From contig CANPYK010000006.1 in assembly GCA_947588605.1 (NCBI GenBank), positions 1 to 64,000 on the forward strand: a stretch of 64,000 nt of DNA, written 5' to 3'. Position numbers and translations under genes: made by a program. This stretch comes from an uncultured Oscillospiraceae bacterium (lineage in GTDB: Bacteria; Bacillota; Clostridia; Oscillospirales; Oscillospiraceae). Shown here piece by piece: positions 1 through 8,440 of this stretch. The notes under the pieces are model-generated. The model was given only the letters and a program-made list of their open reading frames with translations. It had not been told where the DNA came from and did no database searches. Numbering within the stretch: the first letter of the stretch is position 1; each line of letters begins with the position of its first letter.

Positions 1-94
1 CGCGTGCCGCTGTATGACAATGCTATTTTAGTGTTGATTTTCCCATTTTTCGTGTCCAATTTTTGTTGACTAGTGCATCCCCGCCGCGCGGGCA

Positions 95-835
95 AATCAA
101 AACCGCGGCGAAGCCGCAACCTTTTTCGCCCCCTCCTCGTAGGAGGGGGGCAGGGGGGCAGCGAACGTGGGAAGACAGAGCGGTTCCAATAATGAGCCCA
201 TGTAGAGGTCGCCGTCTCGGCGACCCGCCCATCGACCATTGACACGTCCCGAACACCGCCGTACGGGCCGCTGCCCACAGCGGCCCTTGCCTCGGTTGAC
301 CACCAATTTTCGTTTTATCGGAACCGTCCCCGTCCCGCAACGTGGGCACGGGCGGACACATGGGTCCGCCCCTACGGGAAATATGGAATGTTATCCCATT
401 CAACCGACATAGGAGGTCATCGAAACGCGGGTCGCCGAGGACGGCGACCCCTACGGCGTTCATCGGGGGTGATCCGAAACCTGCAACGCGGGCCGCTGTG
501 GGCAGCGGCCCGTACGGCATAGATTGAACGCAATTTAAAATGTAGGGGCGGGTTCCAAACCCGCCCGTTTTAGCCTCCCCCCTGGGGGAGGTGGCGCGAA
601 GCGCCGGAAGGGTCGTCCCCGCCGCAGCGGATAATCCAAAACCGCGGCGAAGCCGCAACCTCTTTCGCCCCCTCCTCGTAGGAGGGGGGCAGGGGGGCAG
701 CGAGCGTGGGATGACTGCGCGTTTCCAACAAAACGCGCCCACCTCATCCGGCGCCTGCGGGCGCCACCTTCCCCACTTCGTGGGGAAGGCTAAGGCGGGG
801 GGACAAAAGCTCAAATACCCCCCCGCCCCTCGATA
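95..835. repeat. Mosaic of dispersed GC-rich palindromic repeats (block A)
   Basis: No convincing gene is visible between 1 and 890. The stretch is built of short modules that recur elsewhere in the window: a palindromic CCCCTCCTCGTAGGAGG module (about 129-170 and 669-710), a GGGCGGGTT-AACCCGCCC hairpin (about 544-567), a segment containing GCGGCGAAGCCGCAACC (about 105-122 and 643-660), a GGGCCGCTGnnnACAGCGGCCC hairpin (about 266-287 and 489-511) and a CTTCCCC-GGGGAAGG module near 768-790. Long open frames here are by-products of GC-rich repeats that recur in both orientations. The first 60 bases are more AT-rich and show nothing I can name. Confidence 0.8.
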
Positions 836-874
836 ATTGACCCACCCGTCACCCCGCCGTCTCCAGCCCCCCTC

Positions 875-903
875 TTGAATTTCCCCCCGAATTTTGCTAT
901 ACT
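875..903 (+). promoter_or_regulatory. Sigma-A type promoter for the zinc-ribbon gene
   Basis: TTGAAT (875-880), a 17-bp spacer and TATACT (898-903) lie 30 bp upstream of the ATG at 933. An RBS (AAGGAG, about 919-924) follows. Confidence 0.65.
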
Positions 904-932
904 GTCTCCTGTCCACAAAAGGAGCTGACGAC

Positions 933-2141
933 ATGAAGAGGTCCGGGTACCGATATTGTCCCCGCTGTGCCGAGCGTCTCGCGCCCGGGGCGGAGGCGTG
1001 CCCCATGTGCGGCGCGCAGGCGCCGGCGGAGCGCGTGCTGAGCGCCGGGGCGCGGTGGGCGCGGGTCCTGCCGGTGCTCTTCGCGCTGGCGCTCCTTTTT
1101 GCCCTCTGGCCCCTCCCGGCCCTGACGCGCACGCCGGAGGAAAAATTCATCGACTACAACCTCTCCCTCCTGCCGGAGCTCTCCCCCGCCGGGTCCTTCA
1201 CCCTCACCGCCGTCTCCGACGACCCGGAGCTCCAGACCTATCTGCGCGGTTCCGCCGTCACCCTCCAATACAGCGCCGGCCTTGAGGGCTTTGCCCTGGG
1301 CGCCGGCGTCACCCTCATGGCAAGCCCCATCCTCTCCGCCGCCCTCACGCTGGAGGGCTCGCGCCTGGGCGCGTATGTGCCCCAGATCAAGGACGTCTAC
1401 TACACCGTGGACCTCCCCGTCTTTCTGGACCGCCTGGGCCTTGTCCCGGACGAGGACCCGGTGGCGGACGCCCCTGGGCCCGCCGCGTATATGGCCGTGG
1501 CAGGCCGCTATTGGTCCCTCCTCACCGCCCTCGTGAGCCCGGAGGACCTGGACTTTTCCAAGGACGTCTCCGTCACCCTCTCCACTGGGGAGAAGATCAC
1601 CGCCAACGTCTACACCTTCACTCCCTCCCCCCGCACCCTCCGCCGGGTCCTCCGGGAGGCCGCCGACGCCGTGGAAACGGATGAGGACCTTCTGGCCATC
1701 CTGGCCTACGCCTCCCGGAGCGACACCCCCACCCATGATGCCCGCCAAACGCGAAAACAGCTCTCGGACACCCTCTACGCCCGGGCCGACGCCTGGTCCC
1801 GGACCCTTGACGAACCCCTCACCTGGACGCTGGCCGTCCGCCGCGGCGAGGTCGCGGCGGTGACGATCACGAAGGGGGGCTTCGCCCTGACGCTGGAGCC
1901 CCGGGACGGCGCGCAGGACATCCTCCTCCGCCACCCGGACCTCGCCTTCCTGGAGAGGGTGGTCTTCCGCCTGCGCTATACCCCCGGCGACGGCCCCGCC
2001 GCGTTGGAGCCCGCCGACGAGGAGGACATCACCCGCTATTCCCTCCCGCGCCTTCTGGCCCTGGCCCGGGAGCTTGAGGACAACGTGGGCGCCGACATCA
2101 TCTACGCCTTCGGCGATATCCTGGAAGTTTTAGGGCTGTAA
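933..2141 (+). CDS. Zinc-ribbon membrane protein of unknown function
   Basis: 402 aa. The start at 933 is chosen over an upstream in-frame start because AAGGAG lies 8 bases before it. Residues 6-27 form a double-cysteine zinc ribbon (CPRC...CPMC), followed by one hydrophobic segment (about residues 43-63) and a long non-cytoplasmic domain that I do not recognise. The plan of a cytoplasmic zinc ribbon, one TM helix and an external domain is common in Firmicutes stress or envelope proteins. The gene is followed by a MITE-like element and then a two-gene ABC exporter on the same strand, so a functional link with the exporter is possible but unproven. Its TAA stop overlaps the first base of the element. 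Confidence 0.75.
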   Translation: MKRSGYRYCPRCAERLAPGAEACPMCGAQAPAERVLSAGARWARVLPVLFALALLFALWPLPALTRTPEEKFIDYNLSLLPELSPAGSFTLTAVSDDPELQTYLRGSAVTLQYSAGLEGFALGAGVTLMASPILSAALTLEGSRLGAYVPQIKDVYYTVDLPVFLDRLGLVPDEDPVADAPGPAAYMAVAGRYWSLLTALVSPEDLDFSKDVSVTLSTGEKITANVYTFTPSPRTLRRVLREAADAVETDEDLLAILAYASRSDTPTHDARQTRKQLSDTLYARADAWSRTLDEPLTWTLAVRRGEVAAVTITKGGFALTLEPRDGAQDILLRHPDLAFLERVVFRLRYTPGDGPAALEPADEEDITRYSLPRLLALARELEDNVGADIIYAFGDILEVLGL

Positions 2142-2461
2142 TACTAATATCTATTTAAAAGAAGACACCGAGCGGCGAGGATTTTTCGCGTAAGGCTTGG
2201 AAGACGCCGCAGGGAATACTGTATGTATTCCCAAGGCGGCTGACGCCCCCGGGGTCCCCGGCGGGCAAAGCCCGCTGGGGAGAGGAGGAGCGAACACAGC
2301 GCCTGACTGCGCCCGCAGGCGTGTTTCGAGGCCAACCGCCGCGCAGCGGCGGCTCTTGGGCCGAGATGGGCGACCAACGGGAGCCCGAAGCAAAGCGTGT
2401 TCAGCGACGACGACGCGAAAAAGACCGTCGCGAATGGCTTGTTTTAATTAGATATTAGTAT
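2141..2461. mobile_element. MITE-like element, long copy
   Basis: A 321-bp element bounded by perfect 13-bp terminal inverted repeats, ATACTAATATCTA at 2141-2153 and its complement at 2449-2461. Sequence just inside each end matches, in opposite orientation, the 162-bp copy at 43919-44080. It encodes no transposase. This copy carries about 160 bp of extra GC-rich interior (about 2250-2400). I could not define a target-site duplication. The left end completes the TAA stop of the upstream gene, and the right end abuts the AAGGAGG RBS of the ABC ATPase gene. Confidence 0.75.
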
Positions 2462-2472
2462 AAGGAGGGCTT

Positions 2473-3117
2473 ATGATGGAACAGGAGATCTTATGCACCC
2501 TCACGGACGCCGTCCGCCGGTACGGCCGGACGAAGGCCCTGGGGCCGCTGTCCCTCACGGTGAAAAGCGGCGAGCTTCTGGGCGTGCGCGGCCCCAACGG
2601 CGCGGGGAAATCCACGCTCCTGTCGCTTCTGGCCGGCGACGCCAAGCCCGACGCGGGCCAGTGCGTCCGCTCGAGCCGCGCCAGGGCCGCCACCTCCTGG
2701 GTCCCCCAGGAGCTCAGCCTTTACGAGACGCTGTCCGGCCTTGACAATCTGAAATTCTGGGCCATGGCCTCCGGCCTGCCCCGCCGGTATATTTCCGCCC
2801 GCGCTAAGTACCTCCTGGAGCGCCTGGGCCTTGCCGACAAGGCCAGGGCCCGCGTCAGCTCCTACTCCGGCGGCATGAAGCGCCGGCTGCATCTGGCCTC
2901 CGCCCTCATGGTCACCCCGGCGCTGCTGCTGTTGGACGAGCCCACCGTCGGCGCGGACGCCGAGTCGGCACAGCTCATCCTGGACCTTGTGGCCCACCTG
3001 CGGGACATGGGCGTGGGCGTCGTCCTCATCAGCCACCGGGCCGGGGAGCTGGAGCAGGTCTCCGACCGGATCGTCACCATGGACGCCGGCCTCATCACCG
3101 GGGAGGCCGCGCTATGA
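2473..3117 (+). CDS. ABC transporter ATP-binding protein (ABC-2 exporter type)
   Basis: 214 aa, a single nucleotide-binding domain. The Walker A motif (GPNGAGKST, about residue 38), an ABC signature (YSGGMKRR, about residue 131) and Walker B with its glutamate (LLLLDEPT, about residue 154) are intact, so it should hydrolyse ATP. AAGGAGG at 2462-2468 is just past the end of the MITE-like element; ATG at 2473 or 2476 could both serve. The stop overlaps the ATG of the permease gene (ATGA), indicating translational coupling. It probably energises the large permease encoded next. The substrate is unknown. Confidence 0.9.
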   Translation: MMEQEILCTLTDAVRRYGRTKALGPLSLTVKSGELLGVRGPNGAGKSTLLSLLAGDAKPDAGQCVRSSRARAATSWVPQELSLYETLSGLDNLKFWAMASGLPRRYISARAKYLLERLGLADKARARVSSYSGGMKRRLHLASALMVTPALLLLDEPTVGADAESAQLILDLVAHLRDMGVGVVLISHRAGELEQVSDRIVTMDAGLITGEAAL

Positions 3118-5450
3118 GGGCCCTCCTGTCCGCCCTTTGGAAGGACCTGCGCCTTTTCCTCTCCGGCGCGGGCCTCCTGGCGCTGATTTTGCCCGTGGCG
3201 CTCCTGCCGGCCCTGAAGCTGGGCATGGCGGACCTGGGCGCGGGGGAGTATTTGAGCAGCTTCCCCATCGCCGTCCGGGACGAGGACAACACCGTCATGT
3301 CCCGGTCCCTGATCTCCCAGCTTCGCAACATCGAGCTCTTCTCCGAGGTCCGCGTCCTGGAGGAGGGCGTCACCGACGAGGAGGCCCTTTCTGACGGGGC
3401 GGCGGCGGTGGCCACCGTCCCCCGCGACTTTTTCTACGAGATCTACCGCATGGCCGACTGCCCGGTGAACGTCACCCTCAACGCCGACACCCCCACCCAG
3501 AGCGCCCTCTTTGAGGCCATCTTCCGGTCCGTCATGGGCCTCATCCGCGCCAACCATGCCTCCGCCCTCGGGACCTATACCTACGCCTACGGGGAGCTCA
3601 CCGACGACCTCGTCCGCCAGATGCGCCGGGAGACCGGCGACCGGCTGGTGGTGGACGCCCTGGGCCGCCAGCGGGTCTTCGAGACGGTGTACGGCACCGC
3701 CGACCTTGCCGGCGCGCTGACGCGGCGGCTGTCCGCCTGTGTCCTGGGGGTCCTGGCCCTCTTTTTCGCCGTCTGCTCGGCCAAGACCGTCCCGGAGGAG
3801 CGAAGGCTGGGCGTCCTGCCCCGCTTCCGGACGCTGGGACGGGGGACCTGGGGCTTTGCCGCCTCCAAGCTCCTCTCCGCGCTTTTGCTCTCCCTCCCGG
3901 CGGTGGCCCTTGTCGCCTCCCTCACGGATCTTGGCTTCTGGCCTGTCCTCCTTCTCTACGCCCTTCTCCTGCTGGCGGCCTTCGGCGTCTGCCTCCTCCT
4001 GTGCGCCCTCGCCGCCTCTCCCGCTGATGCCCAGCGGTGGGCCAACCTCCTGCTCCTCCTCTCCCTGGCCCTGGGCGGCACCCTCTGGCCCGTCAGCGCC
4101 CTGCCCGCGCCTTTGCGGGCTCTCCGGTATCTGGCCCTGCCCTACTATGCCCAACTGGGGCTGGAGGCGGCGGCCGCCGGGCTCGACCTCTCCGCCCGGT
4201 TCACCCTCCTGTGGCCCGTGGGCGCGGCGGCGGTCATTTTTCTGCCCCTGTCGGTGGCCCTTGTGACACGTCCCGGAGGGGGGTCCGAGAGGGGTCGGAG
4301 AGGGGTCCGAGGGGCCTCCGAGGGGGCTCGCGACCCCCTGTCAGAGGGGGATAAAACGGCCATCTTCACCAGGCTCTGGAATGTATCCGCCTTCCGCGCC
4401 GGCCAGCTGGCGGGGCGCGGGGGCGTCTTCCTCCTGTGCGCCGCCGTGACGGCGGCGCTGTGCGGCGTATCCGCATCGTCCATCGGCTCCAAATCCCCCG
4501 CCACACTGCGCCTCGCGGCGGTGGACCTGGACGAAACCGAGCTTAGCGAGGAGCTCATCGCCCAGATCGCCTCCGCCCCGGGCGTTTCCCTGGAGACGGT
4601 CACGGCGCGGCAGGCGCAGCTTGCCCTGGTCACCGGCGCCTACGAGGGCGTCCTTACCGTGGGGGAGGGCTACGGCGAGGCCGTATCGTCCATGTCCGAC
4701 ACGCCCCTCCGGTTTGACGCCCCGGCCTCCTCCCTCACGAGCCAGGGGGCGCGGGAGATCGTCGCCGGCGCGGTTTTGACCCAGGAGCGCGCCGTATCGT
4801 CCATATCGGACGCGGAGCGCCTTACCGGGATGACCCTTACGGGATCGGACATTTCGGACCTCCGGCGGTGCGTTACGGAGGCGGAAAAAGGTCTGCCCCG
4901 TCTATATAACATCGCCACATCCTCCGGGTCCGCCCCCGCCGACCCCTTCGCCCCCACGCCCATGGCCTTCGCCGCCTTGGCGTGTCTCTTCACGCTCCTC
5001 ACTGCCGCTTCAACCTTTGAGGTCAAAACAGCCCGCGGAAGGCTGAAAGTTGCCAAATTCGGTCACTTTTTGTCCGTTTTCCCGGACCTCCTGGCCCTGA
5101 CGGGCCTTGGCCTTTTGACCGTTCTCTTCGTCCTCCTCCCCTCGGGCCTTCAATGGAGCGACCTCCTCCCGTCTCTCGCCGCCTCCCTGGCCCTCGCCTC
5201 TCTGGCGCTGCTCATCACTCGCGCGTCCTCCGCCGCCGGCCGCGTGGACGCCCTGGCGCCGCTGCTGGCGCTGCTCATCTGTCTTTTGGGCGGGTGCTTT
5301 TTGAATCCCGCGGCCCTGCCGCCGCTTTTTCAAAAGCTCACCCTCCTCTCCCCCGCCGGCCTCGCCCTCGCCGCCGCCACGTCCCTCCCCGCGCTCCTGG
5401 CGCTGTTGGCGGAGTCAGCCCTCTTCACCGCGTTGGCGGCGCGGAAATGA
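3114..5450 (+). CDS. Double-length ABC-2 type permease
   Basis: 778 aa, about twice the size of an ordinary ABC-2 permease. The first half (about 1-385) has an N-terminal TM helix, an external domain and a bundle of about five or six TM helices; the second half (about 425-778) repeats the plan. It is therefore a tandem fusion of two permease units that could form the whole membrane channel in one chain. The joint (about residues 390-415) is a hydrophilic Gly/Arg/Ser/Glu-rich linker encoded by 11-bp near-tandem repeats around 4280-4325. It is coupled to the ATPase gene through an ATGA overlap. Direction is presumably export. Confidence 0.85.
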   Translation: MRALLSALWKDLRLFLSGAGLLALILPVALLPALKLGMADLGAGEYLSSFPIAVRDEDNTVMSRSLISQLRNIELFSEVRVLEEGVTDEEALSDGAAAVATVPRDFFYEIYRMADCPVNVTLNADTPTQSALFEAIFRSVMGLIRANHASALGTYTYAYGELTDDLVRQMRRETGDRLVVDALGRQRVFETVYGTADLAGALTRRLSACVLGVLALFFAVCSAKTVPEERRLGVLPRFRTLGRGTWGFAASKLLSALLLSLPAVALVASLTDLGFWPVLLLYALLLLAAFGVCLLLCALAASPADAQRWANLLLLLSLALGGTLWPVSALPAPLRALRYLALPYYAQLGLEAAAAGLDLSARFTLLWPVGAAAVIFLPLSVALVTRPGGGSERGRRGVRGASEGARDPLSEGDKTAIFTRLWNVSAFRAGQLAGRGGVFLLCAAVTAALCGVSASSIGSKSPATLRLAAVDLDETELSEELIAQIASAPGVSLETVTARQAQLALVTGAYEGVLTVGEGYGEAVSSMSDTPLRFDAPASSLTSQGAREIVAGAVLTQERAVSSISDAERLTGMTLTGSDISDLRRCVTEAEKGLPRLYNIATSSGSAPADPFAPTPMAFAALACLFTLLTAASTFEVKTARGRLKVAKFGHFLSVFPDLLALTGLGLLTVLFVLLPSGLQWSDLLPSLAASLALASLALLITRASSAAGRVDALAPLLALLICLLGGCFLNPAALPPLFQKLTLLSPAGLALAAATSLPALLALLAESALFTALAARK

Positions 5451-5470
5451 CCCGGAAATTGGCTATGGTA

Positions 5471-5501
5471 AAGGACGGACCCATGGGTCCGCCCTTTTTA
5501 T
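5471..5501 (+). terminator. Rho-independent terminator after the ABC exporter operon
   Basis: The stem GGACGGACCC/GGGTCCGCCC is followed by TTTTTA. It lies between the convergent permease gene and sleB. Confidence 0.75.
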
Positions 5502-6172
5502 TTGCAGAAGCGGTGCTTGCCGATGGTGACGATGAGGGGTCTGGACCAGATCCAGGAGCTGGTGGCGGTGGCGGGGTTGAAGTAGTAGATGGCGCCGCCG
5601 GAGGGGTCGTGGCCGGAGAGGGCTTCGCGGGCGGCGCGGTAGGCGCTCTCGCTGACGGGCTGGTTCCACTGGCCGTCGGACAGGCAGGAGAACGCGCCCT
5701 TCTGGTAGATGACCCCGGCCATGGTGGAGGGGAAGGAGGGGTGCTCCATGCGGTTGAGGACCACCGCCCCCACGGCCACTTGGCCGGCGTAGGGCTCGCC
5801 CCGGGCCTCGGCGGAGATGAGCCGCGCCAGCAGATTCACATCCCCCGACCCGGACCCGCCGCCGGAGGAGCCGGAGGGCAGGCCGATGGCGGCCAGGGTG
5901 GCGGGGCCGGCCACGCCGTCCACGGTGAGGCCGTTCTCGCGCTGGAACTTCTTGACGGCCTCCTCGGTGCGGGAGCCGTAGACGCCGTCCACCGCGCCGG
6001 TGTAGTAGCCCCAATCGGCAAGGCGCTGCTGGAGCTTCTTCACCGTCTCGCCGGAGGAGCCGCGCTTATAGCTTTGGGCGTGGGCCTCCGGGACGGTCTG
6101 GGCCAGGGCGATGAGGGCGATGTTGACGGCGAAGACCACCGCCAGCGCCGCCGTAAGCTTTCTTTTATCCAT
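5498..6172 (-). CDS. sleB: Spore cortex-lytic enzyme SleB
   Basis: 224 aa. It has an N-terminal hydrophobic signal/TM segment (about residues 5-25), a peptidoglycan-binding type 1 domain (about 35-92) with the usual LQQRL and VDGVYG motifs, a Gly/Ser linker, and a C-terminal hydrolase-2/SleB catalytic domain (about 110-224) with the SAEARGEPYAGQVAVGAVVLNR block that includes the proposed catalytic Glu. The enzyme cleaves muramic-lactam-containing spore cortex during germination. ATG at 6172 has GAGGTG upstream; an in-frame GTG at 6181 is an alternative. It is the last gene of a germination operon behind gerAB, only about 10 bp away, so receptor and cortex hydrolase are probably made together in the forespore. 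Confidence 0.93.
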   Translation of the reverse strand: MDKRKLTAALAVVFAVNIALIALAQTVPEAHAQSYKRGSSGETVKKLQQRLADWGYYTGAVDGVYGSRTEEAVKKFQRENGLTVDGVAGPATLAAIGLPSGSSGGGSGSGDVNLLARLISAEARGEPYAGQVAVGAVVLNRMEHPSFPSTMAGVIYQKGAFSCLSDGQWNQPVSESAYRAAREALSGHDPSGGAIYYFNPATATSSWIWSRPLIVTIGKHRFCK

Positions 6173-6182
6173 ATTCCACACC

Positions 6183-7271
6183 TCAGTATTTCTTTCTCAG
6201 CTTCCCCACGGCGCACACGAGGGGAATGAGCACCAGGGCGAAGCTTAAATTGATGGCCGGGATGAGGACGTCCGACCATTTTTGAAAATCAAAAACGCCC
6301 TCGGCGATGAAAAACGCCGCCGCGCCCGCCAGAACGCCGGTGGGGGCCGCGAAGGCGGCGCGTTTTTTCGCGCCGGTGACGGTGCGCCAGATCTCCGAGA
6401 CGATCATCAAAAGCGCCGCCACGAAGATGAAGTCCGTGACCACCCAGACGGCCACCACCACCGCCTCCACCCGCTCCACCACGCCGAAGACCTTGATGTT
6501 GCGAATGACGATGAAGAAGGCGTTCTCCATGCTGACCGCTAAATGCTCGCCGATGGTGCCCAGGGTGAAGAAGGTCACCCCCAACGCCACCGCCGTCAGG
6601 CCCGCCAGCCACGGAAAGCGGCGGGGGCGGGCCCCCGGCTTTTTCCGGACACGGCCGCCCAGGTAGAGGAAGTAGACGAAGCCGGCGAGGACGTTGAAGA
6701 CCGGCAGGGAGCCGTATAAAACCCGCTTGCCGTCTTGGAGCGTCACCGGCAGGAGCCTTTCCGCCGACACGTCGGGGAGGGCGGACAGGAGCACCGCCGC
6801 CAGCACGCCCACCAGAATGGGCATCAGCACCTCGGCGGTGCGGCTCAGGGCCTTGGTGGACCCGGCGCCCACCGCCACCGCCACCAAAAGCATGACGACG
6901 ATGAAGACGGCTGGGCTTCCGTTGGGGTAGACCGTCGCCAAAAGCCGCTCGGCGGCGCTTCTACAGACGAAGCCCGCGTAAAAGGTGAGCCACAGCGCCG
7001 TAAGGACGTTGAAGGCCCGTCCCAGTCCGCCCCCCAGGGCGAGCTCAGTCATATCCGCCAGCCCCGCGCCCTCCGGGACATTTTTTCCGAAAGCGTCCAT
7101 GGCGGCCAGCAGCAGCCGTCCCAGCAAAAACGCCGGGAGAGGGGCCAGCCACGCCGCCCGTCCGGCGAAGACCACGGCGGAGGTGGGCAGGATGCGGATC
7201 ATGGGGGAGAGGAGGCTTACGAAGATGAGGACGGTCAGTTGTCTTTGAGTGATTCCGTCAACTTTTCCCAC
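6183..7271 (-). CDS. gerAB: Spore germination receptor permease subunit GerAB
   Basis: 362 aa of mostly hydrophobic sequence with about ten TM helices, matching the length and plan of the endospore germination permease family (APC superfamily). It forms the small-molecule-sensing core of a GerA-type receptor in the spore inner membrane. The N-terminal ITQRQL motif is typical. Its start overlaps the end of gerAC by 37 bp. The order is gerAA-gerAC-gerAB-sleB, with the lipoprotein gene before the permease gene instead of the classic A-B-C order. Confidence 0.92.
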   Translation of the reverse strand: MGKVDGITQRQLTVLIFVSLLSPMIRILPTSAVVFAGRAAWLAPLPAFLLGRLLLAAMDAFGKNVPEGAGLADMTELALGGGLGRAFNVLTALWLTFYAGFVCRSAAERLLATVYPNGSPAVFIVVMLLVAVAVGAGSTKALSRTAEVLMPILVGVLAAVLLSALPDVSAERLLPVTLQDGKRVLYGSLPVFNVLAGFVYFLYLGGRVRKKPGARPRRFPWLAGLTAVALGVTFFTLGTIGEHLAVSMENAFFIVIRNIKVFGVVERVEAVVVAVWVVTDFIFVAALLMIVSEIWRTVTGAKKRAAFAAPTGVLAGAAAFFIAEGVFDFQKWSDVLIPAINLSFALVLIPLVCAVGKLRKKY

Positions 7272-8440
7272 GGCGTCATCTCCTCCTTTTCCGCGATCTC
7301 GGGCGAATCCATGATGTCAAAGGTCCGCCGCAGGGCGCCCTCCACCTCCACCTCCACCGGCAGGGTGGGGAAAATGTCGGACCAGTCCCGGCCCATGGCC
7401 TCAAGCTTCATGGGGTGCTTTCGGGCCGTGATGCCGTGGAGATCCAGAAAATCCAGGCCCAGCGTCTGGCTTCTGGCCACGGCGGCTTGGGCGGCGGCCC
7501 TCAGCGTCTCCGACAGCGCCCGCTCGGCGGCCTCCCGCCAGCTTTTTTTCGTCACGTCCGCCACGCCCCGCAGGCTGACGAGCTTCGCCCCGGCGGTGAC
7601 GCGGACCTTGATTTTTGTGAGGGCCCCGTCCCCGTCGAAGACCGGCTCCCAGGCCGTTTTCAGCTCCTCCACGGAGACGGTGGCAACGGTGTCCCCCACG
7701 GCGAGGTCCAGGTCCTTCGCCTCCAGCCGTGAAAGGAGCAGGAGGCACCCCAGCGTCTCCTCCCCGGTGAGAAATTCGAGGGTCTGCCCGTCCTCGGTGA
7801 CCACGGCAAAGCCGTCGGGCTCCAGGTTCAGGTCGCCCCGGGCGTCGAAAAGCTTCTCCTCCTCCACGCCCCGGACGCACTGGATGAGGGCCACGCCGTT
7901 TTCCAGAAGGGAGACCGCAACCTCCCGGCAGGTAAAGACCGCGCCCTCCCCCACCCGGGCGATGTGGTTGGCAAGCCCCGCGATCACGTCGGCGGCGGAG
8001 GGATCGGACCCGGAAAGGCCCTTCAGAAGGTCCCGGGCGGTGCTTCCCCGGACGATGAGCAGGCCGATGTCCAGCCGCGTCTCCGAATACCGCTCCACGT
8101 AGTCCAGGCACTCGTTGAGGCGCTGACGGGCCATGTCCTCGCCGATGAGCAGATTTTCCGTGTGGGACAAAATGGCCTCCCGGCCTAAAGGCATCATCAG
8201 GAGCTCCCCCATGGCTGTGCCCAGGGAGGGGCCGCTTTTTTCCACCATCCGGGCGTCGTTTTGCTCCCCGGCGGTACCGTAGATGGAGACGAGGACCCCG
8301 TCCCCCTGCGTGTCCGCCGTGAAGGCCCGGACGAGCTCGATATTTTCGATGCGGCGGTAGTTGGAGAAGATGGTCAGGCCCTTGGAACAGCCCGTGAGGG
8401 CCAGCGTCAAGGCCAGGGTCAGTACGAGCGTCTTTTTCAC
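7235..8440 (-). CDS. gerAC: Spore germination receptor lipoprotein GerAC
   Basis: 401 aa from a GTG start at 8440. This start is preferred because it overlaps the gerAA stop (GTGA) and immediately gives a lipoprotein signal peptide: KK, a hydrophobic stretch, then the lipobox LTGC at about residues 15-18. The mature part has the three-domain GerAC pattern. An open frame continues upstream inside gerAA but is not a signal peptide. The protein should be lipid-anchored on the outer face of the spore inner membrane together with GerAA and GerAB. Confidence 0.92.
   Translation of the reverse strand: MKKTLVLTLALTLALTGCSKGLTIFSNYRRIENIELVRAFTADTQGDGVLVSIYGTAGEQNDARMVEKSGPSLGTAMGELLMMPLGREAILSHTENLLIGEDMARQRLNECLDYVERYSETRLDIGLLIVRGSTARDLLKGLSGSDPSAADVIAGLANHIARVGEGAVFTCREVAVSLLENGVALIQCVRGVEEEKLFDARGDLNLEPDGFAVVTEDGQTLEFLTGEETLGCLLLLSRLEAKDLDLAVGDTVATVSVEELKTAWEPVFDGDGALTKIKVRVTAGAKLVSLRGVADVTKKSWREAAERALSETLRAAAQAAVARSQTLGLDFLDLHGITARKHPMKLEAMGRDWSDIFPTLPVEVEVEGALRRTFDIMDSPEIAEKEEMTPWEKLTESLKDN

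Noticed and set aside
23..1150. A 375-codon minus-strand frame across repeat block A
   Set aside because: Made of repeat modules and runs into the zinc-ribbon gene; the same peptide fragments recur in other repeat blocks.
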